A stretch of DNA of 64,000 nucleotides from Poriferisodalis sp965208555 (lineage in GTDB: Bacteria; Actinomycetota; Acidimicrobiia; Acidimicrobiales; Poriferisodalaceae): contig NZ_OZ242342.1 of assembly GCF_965208555.1 (NCBI RefSeq), forward strand, positions 1,674,001 through 1,738,000, in the 5' to 3' direction. This document shows, in pieces, positions 9,487 through 17,971 of this stretch. How positions within the stretch are numbered: position 1 is the stretch's first letter; each line of letters opens with the position of its first letter. The translations under genes were made by a program, and so were the position numbers. Below the pieces are notes generated by a model. It worked only from the letters and a program-made list of their open reading frames with translations. It ran no database searches and was not told the DNA's origin.

Positions 9487-10784
9487 GGCCTGCGGAGCTG
9501 CGCGTACGGGTCGGCGGCGAGACGGCTGCCACCCTCGAGCGGGGCGCCGACGGACTCAGCTTGTCCTACGACGCCGACTATCTGGCCTGGCCCGATGCGG
9601 TGCCGCTGTCGCTGTCGCTGCCGTTGCGCGCCCGACCGCACGTCGGGCCGCTCGTCGAGACGTGGCTGGACGGGCTGCTGCCAGACCGCTCCGTCGAGCG
9701 TGAGGAATGGCGCCGACGGGTCGGGGCGGTCTCAGCAAGTCCGTTCGGACTGCTCAGCACGCCCATCGGCAGCGAGTGCGCGGGCGCGGTCCAGTTCGAA
9801 GGGACCATCGCCGGCGCCCGCCGCCAGCTCGGTGAGCAACCGGGCCGCAGATCTGCCTTGGAGCCGGTTTCCGAGACGGACCTCGGCGCGGTGCTGGCCG
9901 AGATGAGCGAGGGTGCATTGCTGGGCGGGTGGCGCGACGATCCGCTCGCCGGCTTCAGCCTCGCCGGCACCATGCCGAAGCTTGCGGTGCGGCACGGCAG
10001 GGCGCCGTGGTGCAAAGCGATCGGCGACGAGCCCACCACGCACATCCTCAAGCCGTCGCTGCCCCGGTACCCCGGTCAGGCGGTCGGCGAGCACCTCGCG
10101 CTCTCGACTGCGCGACGGCTGGGCATCGCGGCGGTGCGCACCCACGTTGCGCTCATCGGGGGCATCGAGACGCTGGTCGTGGAGCGCTTCGACCGCTCCC
10201 TGCGCTCCCCCGGCGGCGCCATTGCGCGCATCCATCAAGAAGACCTCTGTCAAGCGCTCGGGCTTCCGCTGGGAGAGCGATTCGAGCGGGACGGCGGCCC
10301 GGGACCGGGCGATGTCGCTCGACTGCTGGCGATGCACAGCAGCGACTGCAGCGCCGATCTTCGGTCATGGTTCAGGCGGCTGGTGTACTGCTGGCTGATC
10401 GTGGCGAACGACGCCCACGCCAAGAATCACGCTCTGCTGCACCTTCCCGGTGCCGTCTGCCGGTTGGCGCCGATGTACGACACAGAATCGTGGCTGCCGT
10501 ACACCGACGTCGCAGCGAGCGATATTGACCTCGCCATGTCGCTCGGCGACGGCTACCAGGCAGGCGACGGCGCCCGCATCGACGACTGGCAGCAGCTCGC
10601 ACGCGAATTCGGCATGGACCCCCGATGGGCTGCCGCTGAGGTGCTGCGCATCGCCCAGCACACCCCCGCACACCTCGAAGCCGAGATTGACGCCTTGGAG
10701 GCCGCTGCAAGGTCGGGCGGCATGCCGGCGCGCTTGCTCGACGCGGTCGTCCTCAGAAGCGAATCCGTTTTGGCAGGCGCCTGA
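9483..10784 (+). CDS. hipA: HipA-like serine/threonine kinase toxin
   Basis: 433 residues, the usual HipA length. An N-terminal subdomain with DYLAWPDAVPLSLSLPL matches the HipA N1 region. SLAGTMPKLAV is the ATP-binding loop equivalent of SIAGAQEK, with Lys conserved but Gln-Glu replaced by Met-Pro. THILKPSLPRYPG, VERFDR, the catalytic loop VANDAHAKNHAL with Asp and Asn, and the metal-binding MYDTES are all present, so kinase activity is expected. HipA kinases phosphorylate an aminoacyl-tRNA synthetase (GltX in E. coli) and induce dormancy. It overlaps hipB by four bases and ends just before the convergent RCC1 gene. Confidence 0.87.
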   Translation: MRPAELRVRVGGETAATLERGADGLSLSYDADYLAWPDAVPLSLSLPLRARPHVGPLVETWLDGLLPDRSVEREEWRRRVGAVSASPFGLLSTPIGSECAGAVQFEGTIAGARRQLGEQPGRRSALEPVSETDLGAVLAEMSEGALLGGWRDDPLAGFSLAGTMPKLAVRHGRAPWCKAIGDEPTTHILKPSLPRYPGQAVGEHLALSTARRLGIAAVRTHVALIGGIETLVVERFDRSLRSPGGAIARIHQEDLCQALGLPLGERFERDGGPGPGDVARLLAMHSSDCSADLRSWFRRLVYCWLIVANDAHAKNHALLHLPGAVCRLAPMYDTESWLPYTDVAASDIDLAMSLGDGYQAGDGARIDDWQQLAREFGMDPRWAAAEVLRIAQHTPAHLEAEIDALEAAARSGGMPARLLDAVVLRSESVLAGA

Positions 10785-10798
10785 GATCTGCCGGGTGG

Positions 10799-13700
10799 TC
10801 AGGTGCTGGTGGTCCAGCGCACCCCGTCGGGGGAGCGTGGCCAGCAGGTGATGGTGCCGTCGGTGGCGATGGCGCAGGTGTGGACGTCGCCGAGGGCCAG
10901 GGCTCTGTAGGTGCTGGTTGACGTGTCGGGCTGGGTGCCCCACTTGTGGCCCCAGCAGGTGACCGCGCCGTCGGTGGCGATGGCGCAGCTGTGGCGCGGG
11001 CCCACCTCGACCGCGGTGTAGGTACCGGCGGGCGCATCGGTTCGCCCGAAGCGGCTGTGGCCCCAGCAGGTCACGGCGCCGTCGGTGGTGATGGCGCAGG
11101 TGTGGTTCGGGCCGAGCGCAACCGAGGTGTAGGTGCCGGCGGGCACCCTGGTCTGCCGGGAGCCGTTGTAGCCCCAGCACGTGAGGGTGCCGTCACTGGC
11201 GAAGGCGCAGCTGAGGTCTGCGCCGGCGGCGATGGCCGTGAAGGTGCCCGACGGGGCGCTGCTCTGCCCCGAGCGGTCATCACCCCAGCAGGCAACCGTG
11301 CCGTCGTCGGAGAGCGCGCAGGTGTGGTCGTCGCCGGCCGCAATGGCCGTGAAGGTGCCCGACGGCGCGCGGGTCTGCCCGTAGAAGTTGTAGCCCCAGC
11401 AGGCAACCGTGCCGTCGTCGGAGAGCGCGCAGGTGTGGTCGTCGCCGGCCACGATGGCGGTGAAGGTGCCGGCGGGCGAGCCGGTCTGGGAGAGCGCGTT
11501 GTCTCCCCAGCAGCTGATGCTGCCATCGGTCCCCAGGGCGCAGCCGTGATAGGCACCGACGGCGATGGCGGTGAAGGTGCCCGACGGCGCGCGGGTCTGC
11601 GAGTGCGCGTTGTCTCCCCAGCAGGCAATCGTGCCGTCGTCACCCAGCGCACAGGCGTGATAGTCACCCAGGGCCACGGCGGTGTGGGCGCCTGCCGGCG
11701 CGCTCGCAATCTCATCTCGGTCGAAGCCCCAGCACACCGCTGAACCGTCGGTGGAGATGGCGCAGGAGTGCTCGAGGTAGGTGGCGACTTCGGTGTAGGT
11801 GCCGTCGGGCGGGTCGCTCTCCCCGTAGTTGTTCTCTCCCCAGCACGACAGCGTGTCGTCGGTGGCGACGGCGCAGGTCTGCCCGTTGCCGGCCGAGATC
11901 GACGTGTAGGTGCCGTCGGGCGCGTCGGTGCGCCCGCTGGTGCTCTTGCCCCAGCAGGTGATGGTGTCCTCGGTGGTGATGGCGCAGGTGTGCGCGTGGC
12001 CGGCCGAGACCGATGTGTAGGTTCCAGCCGGCGACCTGGACCGCCCATCCCAATGGTGGCCCCAGCACTTCATGGTGGTGTCGGTCCGGATGGCGCAGGT
12101 GTGCACTTCGCCGGCCGAGATGGCCGTGAAGGTGCCCCGAGGAGCATTGGTCTCGCCCTCGTCGTTGTAGCCCCAGCAGGCGATGGTGCGGTCGGTGCGC
12201 AGGGCGCAGACATGCTCCCAGCCGAGGGTCACGGCAGTGAAGGTGCCCGCCGGGGCGTTGGCCTGGCCGAAGGCGTCGTAGCCCCAGCAGGTGAGGGTGG
12301 CGTCGGTGGCGATGGCGCACGAGGTCCGGCCGTTCGCCGCTATCTGGGAGTAGGTGCCTGCGGGCGCATCGCCCTGATTGAAGGAGTCGTCTCCCCAGCA
12401 GGCAATGGTGCCGTCGGTGCGGATGGCACATGCGTGGATGGAGCCCGAGGCCAGCGCCTTGAATGTGCCCTCGGGCGGGTTCGCCTCGCCATAGGAGGCG
12501 GGACCCCAGCAGGCGATGGTGCCGTCGGCGCGCAGGGCGCAGGTGTAGGCCGCGTGGTTGGACAGCGTCGTGAATCCCGTGCCGGCGGACTGGTCGATGG
12601 ATCCTTGGACGGTGGCCTGGGGCGTGTTGCGCAGCATGCGGCCGTCGGCGGTGCACACCGCGAAGTCTGTTGCGCAGTCGGTCGCAGCCGGCAACGTCAC
12701 GGTGACGTCGCCGGGTCCGTCGGGCGCCACGGTGAGCTCCCAGGTCTTGCCGTCGGTCGCTGCCTCCGATGCCGTGACGAGCGAGCCGCCGGTGACCGTG
12801 AGCGCGTCGGCCATCGATCCGCCGGTGACCTGAGGGTCTGCTTCGTCGAAGTTGAGCCGCAGCGTGAACTGCGACGATCTGTCGTGCGTGTCGGGGATCC
12901 TCGAGAACCATGCGCCCGGCGGCGCCTCGCTGCGTTCACCGAGCGCGTCGGTGCCGGCGCTGAGCGACACGTCCACTGAGCTGCCTGCGGAGGCGGACAG
13001 CACGCCGCCGGTGGGCCACCAGTAGGTGCCGCGCAGCGCCAGCCCGTTCGGCACCTGGCTCTCGGAGCCGATGAACTGCTGGCCGTCGATGTCCAGCACG
13101 AACTCGGTGTCCAGCGAGGCGCGCAGGCCCAGGTACAGGCCGCCGGCGAGCTCCGCGAGCAGGATGACCTCGTACGTCGACCCGTCGACATCGAGGCTGT
13201 CGGGCGTCAGCGAACCCAACTGTGCCCAGCGCGAGTATCCGGCCGTGCCGTCGGTTGCCGCCACATCCAGCACCGCCGTCCACACCTCGACGAGATCTGT
13301 GCCGGTGCCCGGGTCGGTACCGGTGCGAGTGCCGATCAGCGACTCCGTCTCGGTGTCAATGCTGCGACCGGATGGTGATGCTGTCGAGGCCCCGCCGGCA
13401 GGTTCCCCCACCGGCTCGGACAGCTTGAGCTTCAACCGGTACCGCACGGGACTCTCGGACTCCACCCGCACCACGTAGGTGCCCGCAGCCAGGGTCAGGC
13501 TGAACCGCTCATCTGACTTTCCGAGCTCCACGCCCGAGCCGAGCACCTCACCCCCGAGGTCTTCCACGTACACGTCCGCGTTGGCGGTCAAGCGCCGCAG
13601 CACCACCTCCACCGACTTCGGCGACGACAGCTCAAACCGGTACCGCTCCACATCGCCCGTCGCATCGTCAATGGTGCTGTTGACGACGGTCTTGGCCTCA

Positions 13701-13873
13701 TCGGTGATGTCACCCAGTTCCGTGGCCTCGGGAATGTCACGGAGCTGCAGCTCTGGCGAGGCCCCCACAGACCCGGACGCTGGTACGAGCAGGCCAGCGA
13801 CGAGCATCGCGACGACAGCGCCCCGCGCCGCCGGCCCGAACCGGCGTGTACCCAGCGGCTTCTTCCAGAGCAT
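10799..13873 (-). CDS. Secreted multi-domain RCC1-repeat protein
   Basis: 1,024 residues. A signal peptide (to about residue 39) is followed by a 115-residue beta domain (SPELQLRD to LKLKLSEPVG) nearly identical to that of the 17972-21898 protein. An unnamed Trp-containing beta domain follows (about 180-310, with LYLGLRASLDTEFVLDIDG), then an Ig-like segment (FTLRLNFDEAD... to CTADGRMLRN). The C-terminal two-thirds holds 16 RCC1-type repeats of about 37 residues, each with a CA-x8-CWG pair of cysteines. There is no Shine-Dalgarno; TACTAT lies six bases before the ATG, suggesting a leaderless message. An AGTAAY-type dyad overlaps this promoter. Probably a cell-surface binding protein. Confidence 0.87.
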   Translation of the reverse strand: MLWKKPLGTRRFGPAARGAVVAMLVAGLLVPASGSVGASPELQLRDIPEATELGDITDEAKTVVNSTIDDATGDVERYRFELSSPKSVEVVLRRLTANADVYVEDLGGEVLGSGVELGKSDERFSLTLAAGTYVVRVESESPVRYRLKLKLSEPVGEPAGGASTASPSGRSIDTETESLIGTRTGTDPGTGTDLVEVWTAVLDVAATDGTAGYSRWAQLGSLTPDSLDVDGSTYEVILLAELAGGLYLGLRASLDTEFVLDIDGQQFIGSESQVPNGLALRGTYWWPTGGVLSASAGSSVDVSLSAGTDALGERSEAPPGAWFSRIPDTHDRSSQFTLRLNFDEADPQVTGGSMADALTVTGGSLVTASEAATDGKTWELTVAPDGPGDVTVTLPAATDCATDFAVCTADGRMLRNTPQATVQGSIDQSAGTGFTTLSNHAAYTCALRADGTIACWGPASYGEANPPEGTFKALASGSIHACAIRTDGTIACWGDDSFNQGDAPAGTYSQIAANGRTSCAIATDATLTCWGYDAFGQANAPAGTFTAVTLGWEHVCALRTDRTIACWGYNDEGETNAPRGTFTAISAGEVHTCAIRTDTTMKCWGHHWDGRSRSPAGTYTSVSAGHAHTCAITTEDTITCWGKSTSGRTDAPDGTYTSISAGNGQTCAVATDDTLSCWGENNYGESDPPDGTYTEVATYLEHSCAISTDGSAVCWGFDRDEIASAPAGAHTAVALGDYHACALGDDGTIACWGDNAHSQTRAPSGTFTAIAVGAYHGCALGTDGSISCWGDNALSQTGSPAGTFTAIVAGDDHTCALSDDGTVACWGYNFYGQTRAPSGTFTAIAAGDDHTCALSDDGTVACWGDDRSGQSSAPSGTFTAIAAGADLSCAFASDGTLTCWGYNGSRQTRVPAGTYTSVALGPNHTCAITTDGAVTCWGHSRFGRTDAPAGTYTAVEVGPRHSCAIATDGAVTCWGHKWGTQPDTSTSTYRALALGDVHTCAIATDGTITCWPRSPDGVRWTTST
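11283..11450 (-). repeat. Near-identical 111-bp RCC1 repeats within coding sequence
   Basis: The 57 bases at 11283-11339 recur exactly at 11394-11450, one 111-base (37-codon) period apart. They encode two adjacent RCC1 repeats of the protein above. Such identity at DNA level, including third codon positions, indicates recent repeat duplication or gene conversion. Confidence 0.8.
13407..13711 (-). repeat. Left arm of an inverted gene-segment repeat
   Basis: This part of the RCC1 gene encodes its N-terminal beta domain and matches 18137-18441 in inverted orientation. Two perfect blocks can be read: 47 bases at 13665-13711 against 18137-18183, and 44 bases at 13407-13450 against 18398-18441. 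The sequence between them is also highly similar. The arms flank about 4.4 kb holding an unknown secreted protein, a CWB2/RCC1 gene and two TetR genes. Confidence 0.85.
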
Positions 13874-13881
13874 CTAGAGAT

Positions 13882-13897
13882 AGTAATACTCATTACA
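13882..13897. promoter_or_regulatory. AGTAAY-type dyad over the RCC1 gene promoter
   Basis: AGTAATACTCATTACA has arms GTAAT/ATTAC four bases apart. It starts nine bases before the RCC1 gene ATG and overlaps its putative -10 box, and lies 24 bases before the divergent gene at 13921. It matches dyads at 16417, 17949 and (on the opposite strand) 25403, and is a candidate operator for one of the nearby TetR proteins. Confidence 0.45.
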
Positions 13898-13920
13898 TTC
13901 TGCTGATAGCTTGCCCGCTC

Positions 13921-14586
13921 GTGCTCGGAATCAAGCGTCTCATCACCCGGATCATTGCCGTCGCTGCCGTCGCGGCGGTTGCGCTCACGCTGCTGCCATC
14001 GCCGGCTGCCGCCGACCACGGCACCAAAGTCGAGAAGAGCGAAGGCAACGTCTGCGGCTATTCCAAGGACAAGTACGAGACCGACTCGATGGGGAATGTT
14101 CTGTACCAGAGGGACTCAAACGGGGATCTCGTTCTGGACGAAGACGGGGACCCCATTCCGATTCCGAGCGACAAGAAGTACCTGATGAAGTACAAGAAGA
14201 AGAACCCCGATGGGCCCAATGAGCCCCACAACTTGACCTGCGCGGACAACACGGACGGGTCGGGCGGCACCGCTGCGCCGCTGACGGGCTCGTCGACGTC
14301 GGCTTCGACGATTGCCTTGATGTACGCCGGCCACGGCAGCCGCACAGGCAGGTCGTTGGTGAACTGGTGCATCGACACGATGTTCCGGAACGCGGCCCGG
14401 GTGCCGTCTTCGGACACCACCAGCTCGGACGGGACATCGTCTATCTCGATCACGCTCAATTTGAAGGGCACATCGAAGAACACAGGGGGCTCGAGAGAGA
14501 CCCTGACGTGGCATGCCGCCGAGCGGGTACGCGACTTTGACGATCTGTACGCCGGCGCGATGCTCTGCGCCAGCGGCAGGCTCTGA
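13921..14586 (+). CDS. Secreted protein of unknown function
   Basis: 221 residues from a GTG start; in-frame codons further upstream run into the dyad and promoter region and are unlikely to be translated. The signal peptide is clear (LGIKRLITRIIAVAAVAAVALTL to about SPAAA). The mature part has a charged, Gly/Asp-rich segment (DSNGDLVLDEDGDPIPI, possibly calcium binding by look only), a Lys-rich stretch (KYLMKYKKKNPDGP) and a Ser/Thr-rich C-terminal half with four cysteines. I recognise no family. It is divergent from the RCC1 gene and sits inside the segment bounded by the inverted repeats. Confidence 0.65.
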   Translation: MLGIKRLITRIIAVAAVAAVALTLLPSPAAADHGTKVEKSEGNVCGYSKDKYETDSMGNVLYQRDSNGDLVLDEDGDPIPIPSDKKYLMKYKKKNPDGPNEPHNLTCADNTDGSGGTAAPLTGSSTSASTIALMYAGHGSRTGRSLVNWCIDTMFRNAARVPSSDTTSSDGTSSISITLNLKGTSKNTGGSRETLTWHAAERVRDFDDLYAGAMLCASGRL

Positions 14587-14648
14587 GCGGGTCGCCTAGC
14601 TGTTCTCAGCTCAGCGCTGACGTCGGTCAGCTCGGCACGGCGCGGCAG

Positions 14649-16397
14649 CTAGCTCGTCGGCGGGGTGGACCGGCCGCTGCGGTAGTCGCCCCAGCAGCGG
14701 ATGGCGCCGTCCTCGGTCAGCCCGCAGGTGTGCGACCCGCCGGCTGACACTGCCACGAACGGCACGATGTCACCGTCTTCATCTTGGATCACGTGGGCGT
14801 TGCCGCCGCCGCCGCCGCTGACCTGGCCGCGTGAGTCCTCTCCCCAGCAGAACACTGCTCCTTCGGCGATGCCGCACGCGTGACGGCCCCCGGTCGACAC
14901 TGCCGTGATGGCGCCTTGTGGGATGGCGATGCTCGCCGGCCCCCCGCCCTGGTAGATCGCACCCCAGCAGGTGACCGTGCCATCGCCGTTCAGCACGCAC
15001 ACCTGGGTGCCGAGATGCGCCGACAGCTGCACGAAGTCTCCCGAACCGCTGCCCTCCAGCAGACCCCAGCAGAGAAACATGTCGTTGGTCGCAACCAGCC
15101 CGCACGTGTGCAGCTCCCCCGCGGAGACCGCGGCGAACGCGCCGGCAGGCGGCGTGGACTGGCCCTCATCGTCCAATCCCCAGCACACGACCGTGCCGTC
15201 GGTGCGTATCGCACACGTGTGGTGTCCGCCCGCAGACACCGCAGTGAAGGTGCCCTCCGGCGGTGTCGACTGGCCCTCATCGTCCAATCCCCAGCACACG
15301 ACCGTGCCGTCGGTGCGTATCGCACACGTGTGGTGCCCGCCCGCAGACACCGCAGTGAAGACGCCCTGCGGTGCCCTCGCCTTGCCCTCGACGTCCGAAC
15401 CCCAGCACGCGAGGGTGCCGTCGAAGCGCACAGCGCACGAATGCTCGAAGCCCGACGACAGCGCCGTGAAGACCGCGGCGCCTTGCTCGGTGGCCTCGGC
15501 GGGCTGGCCGAGGGCGATGCGGCGCGCCTGGGCGCCGACGAGCTGTGCCGTGTGCCAGCGGTCGTCGCCGGCGATCCGGGTCAGCGAGTAGTTCAGCCCC
15601 TCGAACTTCTCCCGGGGCACCGCAGCGAGGCCGCCCACGACGTAGCCCTTGAGGGCTCCGCCGGTGCCCGTGGCTCTCGCCCGCTGCTTCTGGTCTTCGG
15701 GCCAATCGCCGTCACGCGGGCCGGTGCCGATGATGCAATCGGTGCCGATGACGCCCGCCAGCGTCACCGCGCTGTACAGGTCAGACTGCGCCGCCTCGTC
15801 AGAGGCCACCAAGATCGCTTCGTCGCCGGCGCAGTCGGTCGTCGGGTCCTCCGCGCCGGCCGATGCCTCGACGGTGCCCGTGTTGGCGCCGCCGGCAGAG
15901 ATCAACGCCTGGGCGCCCGCCAGGCGAGCGGTGTGCCAGCGATCGGTGCCGGCCAGCCGCGTCAGGGCGTGACGGGCCACCTTCGCGTCCGGTACTGCTG
16001 CTGTGCCGCCCACGATGAACCCGCTGGGCGCGGCGGCGTCCAGACGGGCGAGCTGGTGGGCGGGCATTGCCTCGCCACGCGGCCCGGCAAGCACGACGCA
16101 CCGGGTTCTCAGCACCCCCGCGAGCGTCACCGCGCTGTAGAGGTCGGACTGCGCTGCGGCGTCGGACGCAACCACAATCGGCACCCGACCGGCGCAATCA
16201 GTCTCCGTGTAGCTCGGCGGCGGAAGCACCACCCCCCCTGCTTGTGCTTCGTCATGCGCTCCTGCGGGACTCGCCATGGCCAGAACCGAGGCCAGCAGCA
16301 CCAGTGCACTCCAGGCTGCCGCGGGACGCCTCAAGCGCTTCTTGTCGAGTCTGGGGAAGACACGGGGGTGGGAGGAACGCCATCTGCACAAGTGCAT
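14649..16397 (-). CDS. CWB2 / RCC1-repeat surface protein
   Basis: 582 residues. A basic N-terminus and signal peptide end near SPAGA (about residue 47). Two CWB2-like repeats follow (about 60-165 and 185-295), each with VASD.AAQSDLYSAVTLAGV, a VGG core and RLAGTDRWHTA-type endings. Both contain a Cys pair not typical of CWB2. Seven RCC1-type repeats with CA/CG...CWG make up the C-terminus. This protein therefore joins the anchoring module of the 1252-6165 protein to the repeat of the 10799-13873 protein. No Shine-Dalgarno is seen; TAGATT lies six bases before the ATG. It is divergent from the first TetR gene, with an AGTAAY-type dyad between them. Confidence 0.86.
   Translation of the reverse strand: MHLCRWRSSHPRVFPRLDKKRLRRPAAAWSALVLLASVLAMASPAGAHDEAQAGGVVLPPPSYTETDCAGRVPIVVASDAAAQSDLYSAVTLAGVLRTRCVVLAGPRGEAMPAHQLARLDAAAPSGFIVGGTAAVPDAKVARHALTRLAGTDRWHTARLAGAQALISAGGANTGTVEASAGAEDPTTDCAGDEAILVASDEAAQSDLYSAVTLAGVIGTDCIIGTGPRDGDWPEDQKQRARATGTGGALKGYVVGGLAAVPREKFEGLNYSLTRIAGDDRWHTAQLVGAQARRIALGQPAEATEQGAAVFTALSSGFEHSCAVRFDGTLACWGSDVEGKARAPQGVFTAVSAGGHHTCAIRTDGTVVCWGLDDEGQSTPPEGTFTAVSAGGHHTCAIRTDGTVVCWGLDDEGQSTPPAGAFAAVSAGELHTCGLVATNDMFLCWGLLEGSGSGDFVQLSAHLGTQVCVLNGDGTVTCWGAIYQGGGPASIAIPQGAITAVSTGGRHACGIAEGAVFCWGEDSRGQVSGGGGGNAHVIQDEDGDIVPFVAVSAGGSHTCGLTEDGAIRCWGDYRSGRSTPPTS
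15157..15360 (-). repeat. Recent 111-bp RCC1 repeat duplication
   Basis: Bases 15157-15249 and 15268-15360 are identical over 93 positions except one (T/C), spaced 111 bases apart. They encode two consecutive RCC1 repeats with identical protein sequence over that stretch. This is a second, independent case of very recent repeat duplication in this island. Confidence 0.85.
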
Positions 16398-16416
16398 CAG
16401 GGCAATCTATTCGTGA

Positions 16417-16432
16417 AGTAATGGTTGTAACT
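16417..16432. promoter_or_regulatory. AGTAAY-type dyad between CWB2/RCC1 gene and TetR gene
   Basis: AGTAATGGTTGTAACT, with arms AGT.A.../...T.ACT around a four-base centre. It is the only strong dyad in the 48-base divergent region and lies 20 bases before the surface gene and 13 before the TetR start. TATGAT at 16432-16437, directly adjoining the dyad, is a likely -10 box for the TetR gene. The position is that of a TetR operator controlling both genes. Confidence 0.5.
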
Positions 16433-16445
16433 ATGATTGTCTTTC

Positions 16446-17096
16446 GTGCCCGCTTCCGACCACGGCGATGCCCAGCGTTCAGGACCTGACCGCCGAGGCG
16501 ATCAGGACGATCACGACCACGCAGCAGTCGCGCAACGCCTGATGGAGTCGGCGATCAGGACATTCGGCGACAAGGGGTACCAGTCGGCTTCGGTGTCGGA
16601 GATCGCTCGCGAGGCCGGCACGACCGCGGACGCCGTGTACGCACGCTGGTCCGACAAGCGGGAGCTGTTCGACGCAGCCTTCAGGGAAGCCGCAGAACGG
16701 CGGATGCTGCTGCTGATCAAGAACGCTCCGGAGGCTGCGACCTCGAAGCTCGCCATGCTCGGCGACAATCTGCTCACGACGCACCGAGACAACACACGCG
16801 ACCTGTGGATCGAGGCATGCGCGCATGCGATGCGAGACGAAGGCTGGCGTCCGATGCTGACCACTGCGCTCGATGTCGAGGCGAGCGAACTCTCAGAGAT
16901 CGTGGAGGAGGCCAAGGCGGCCGGCGATATCGACCACGACCTGAGCACGACGGCCATCGTGTTCATGTGCCAGTCCCTCGGCCTCGGAAGTCACCTGGTC
17001 GCACGTTCGCTGGCCGACAACGGATCTGAGCCCGATGCGGACGGCTGGAGCCGTTTCGTCGGAAGGCTGATTCGCGGCCTCGCGCCGCGCGCTTGA
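16446..17096 (+). CDS. TetR-family transcriptional regulator (first of a pair)
   Basis: 216 residues from GTG 16446; an in-frame TTG at 16437 overlaps the -10 box and is less likely. The HTH is in SVSEIAREAGTTADAVYARWSDKRELFDAAF (residues about 50-80), the standard TetR recognition region. The C-terminal part (EACAHAMRDEGW, LDVEASELSEIVEEAKAAG, GDIDHDLSTTAIVFMCQSLG) is helical and would bind a ligand and dimerise. It is closely related to the next gene over its whole length, so the two arose by tandem duplication. Divergent from a CWB2/RCC1 gene with a shared dyad, it probably regulates that gene and itself; the ligand is unknown. Confidence 0.87.
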   Translation: MPASDHGDAQRSGPDRRGDQDDHDHAAVAQRLMESAIRTFGDKGYQSASVSEIAREAGTTADAVYARWSDKRELFDAAFREAAERRMLLLIKNAPEAATSKLAMLGDNLLTTHRDNTRDLWIEACAHAMRDEGWRPMLTTALDVEASELSEIVEEAKAAGDIDHDLSTTAIVFMCQSLGLGSHLVARSLADNGSEPDADGWSRFVGRLIRGLAPRA

Positions 17097-17119
17097 CGGC
17101 CCGTTGCGAGGTGACAAAT

Positions 17120-17132
17120 AGTACGAATTACT
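17120..17132. promoter_or_regulatory. Short dyad upstream of the second TetR gene
   Basis: AGTACGAATTACT has four-base arms AGTA/TACT around CGAAT. It lies between the two TetR genes, 80 bases before the second start. It shares the AGTA/TACT ends of the neighbouring dyads but is three bases shorter, so the same protein might not bind it. Confidence 0.35.
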
Positions 17133-17212
17133 GCCTCGCACATGCACACCTGTAAATTTCCGTTGATTTCGGACAGCCGACACCTTCGGGCTGTGGCTAA
17201 TGTTGGCGCGGC

Positions 17213-17854
17213 ATGCAAGCTCCATCGGTATCGGACGCGCCGTCGGCGACCGAGTCCAGGCGAAGCTCGGACATCTCGACGGACCGCATTCTGGACGCCG
17301 CCGCCTTGGTGTTCGGCCAGAAGGGGTACGAAGCGGCCCGCGTCGCGGACATCGCCCGGCGAAGCGGTCTGACGACAGGTGCGATCTACGCGCGCTGGCT
17401 GACGAAGCACGAGCTGTTCCTCGCTGCGGTTGAGCATCGAGGGCTGACAAGAACTGAGGTCGTCTCCGGCCAGGCCGACCTGTCGGCAACCAGGAAGCTG
17501 GCGGAGCTGGGCGGCGGCCTGCTCGGCGGCGACAACGGTGACGACGCAGCCCGCAACCTCATGCTCGAGGCGTGCGTGATGGCACGGCGAGACTCGTCAT
17601 TGAGTGCAGAGGTGGCGCAGTCGCTCGATGTCGAGGCCGCTGTGTTGGCCGAGGTGGTCGAGCAGGGCAAAGCCGCGGGCGACATCGACGCCGACCTGAG
17701 CACCGAAGCCATCGTGTTCGCCTGCCAGGCGCTGGGCCTCGGCGCTCGCCTTGCAGCCGCCGCTGCGCCTCGTGAGATCGGGCTTCCCTCCCTCGACGAC
17801 TGGCGCGAGCTGATGACCCGATTCGTCGAGTCCATCGGCCCGTCGCAGCCCTAG
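17213..17854 (+). CDS. TetR-family transcriptional regulator (second of a pair)
   Basis: 213 residues. The HTH (RVADIARRSGLTTGAIYARWLTKHELFLAAVEH, about residues 43-75) and the C-terminal helices (EACVMARRD, LDVEAAVLAEVVEQGKAAG, GDIDADLSTEAIVFACQALGLGARL) align throughout with the preceding TetR. Recognition-helix residues differ in part (SGLTTGAIYARW against AGTTADAVYARW), so operator preference may have shifted slightly. There is no clear Shine-Dalgarno before the ATG. The gene is followed after 117 bases by the large PPC-like surface gene in the same direction, whose promoter has the best AGTAAY-type dyad. Confidence 0.87.
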   Translation: MQAPSVSDAPSATESRRSSDISTDRILDAAALVFGQKGYEAARVADIARRSGLTTGAIYARWLTKHELFLAAVEHRGLTRTEVVSGQADLSATRKLAELGGGLLGGDNGDDAARNLMLEACVMARRDSSLSAEVAQSLDVEAAVLAEVVEQGKAAGDIDADLSTEAIVFACQALGLGARLAAAAAPREIGLPSLDDWRELMTRFVESIGPSQP

Positions 17855-17946
17855 CTCCGCGGCACCGGCGAAACCGAATTCACCAATATCGGCCGGTCGC
17901 CAAAAATCGGCGTCTCACACAGCTCGCCTACCTGCTCCCGGAGTTT

Positions 17947-17966
17947 GTAGTAACGGTCACTACAAT
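17947..17966 (+). promoter_or_regulatory. AGTAAY-type dyad and -10 box of the large surface gene
   Basis: GTAGTAACGGTCACTAC (17947-17963) is a near-perfect palindrome with one mismatched pair. It overlaps TACAAT (17961-17966), a good -10 hexamer that ends five bases before the ATG at 17972. A repressor bound here would cover the promoter, and the transcript would be leaderless. Confidence 0.5.
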
Positions 17967-17971
17967 TGGGA

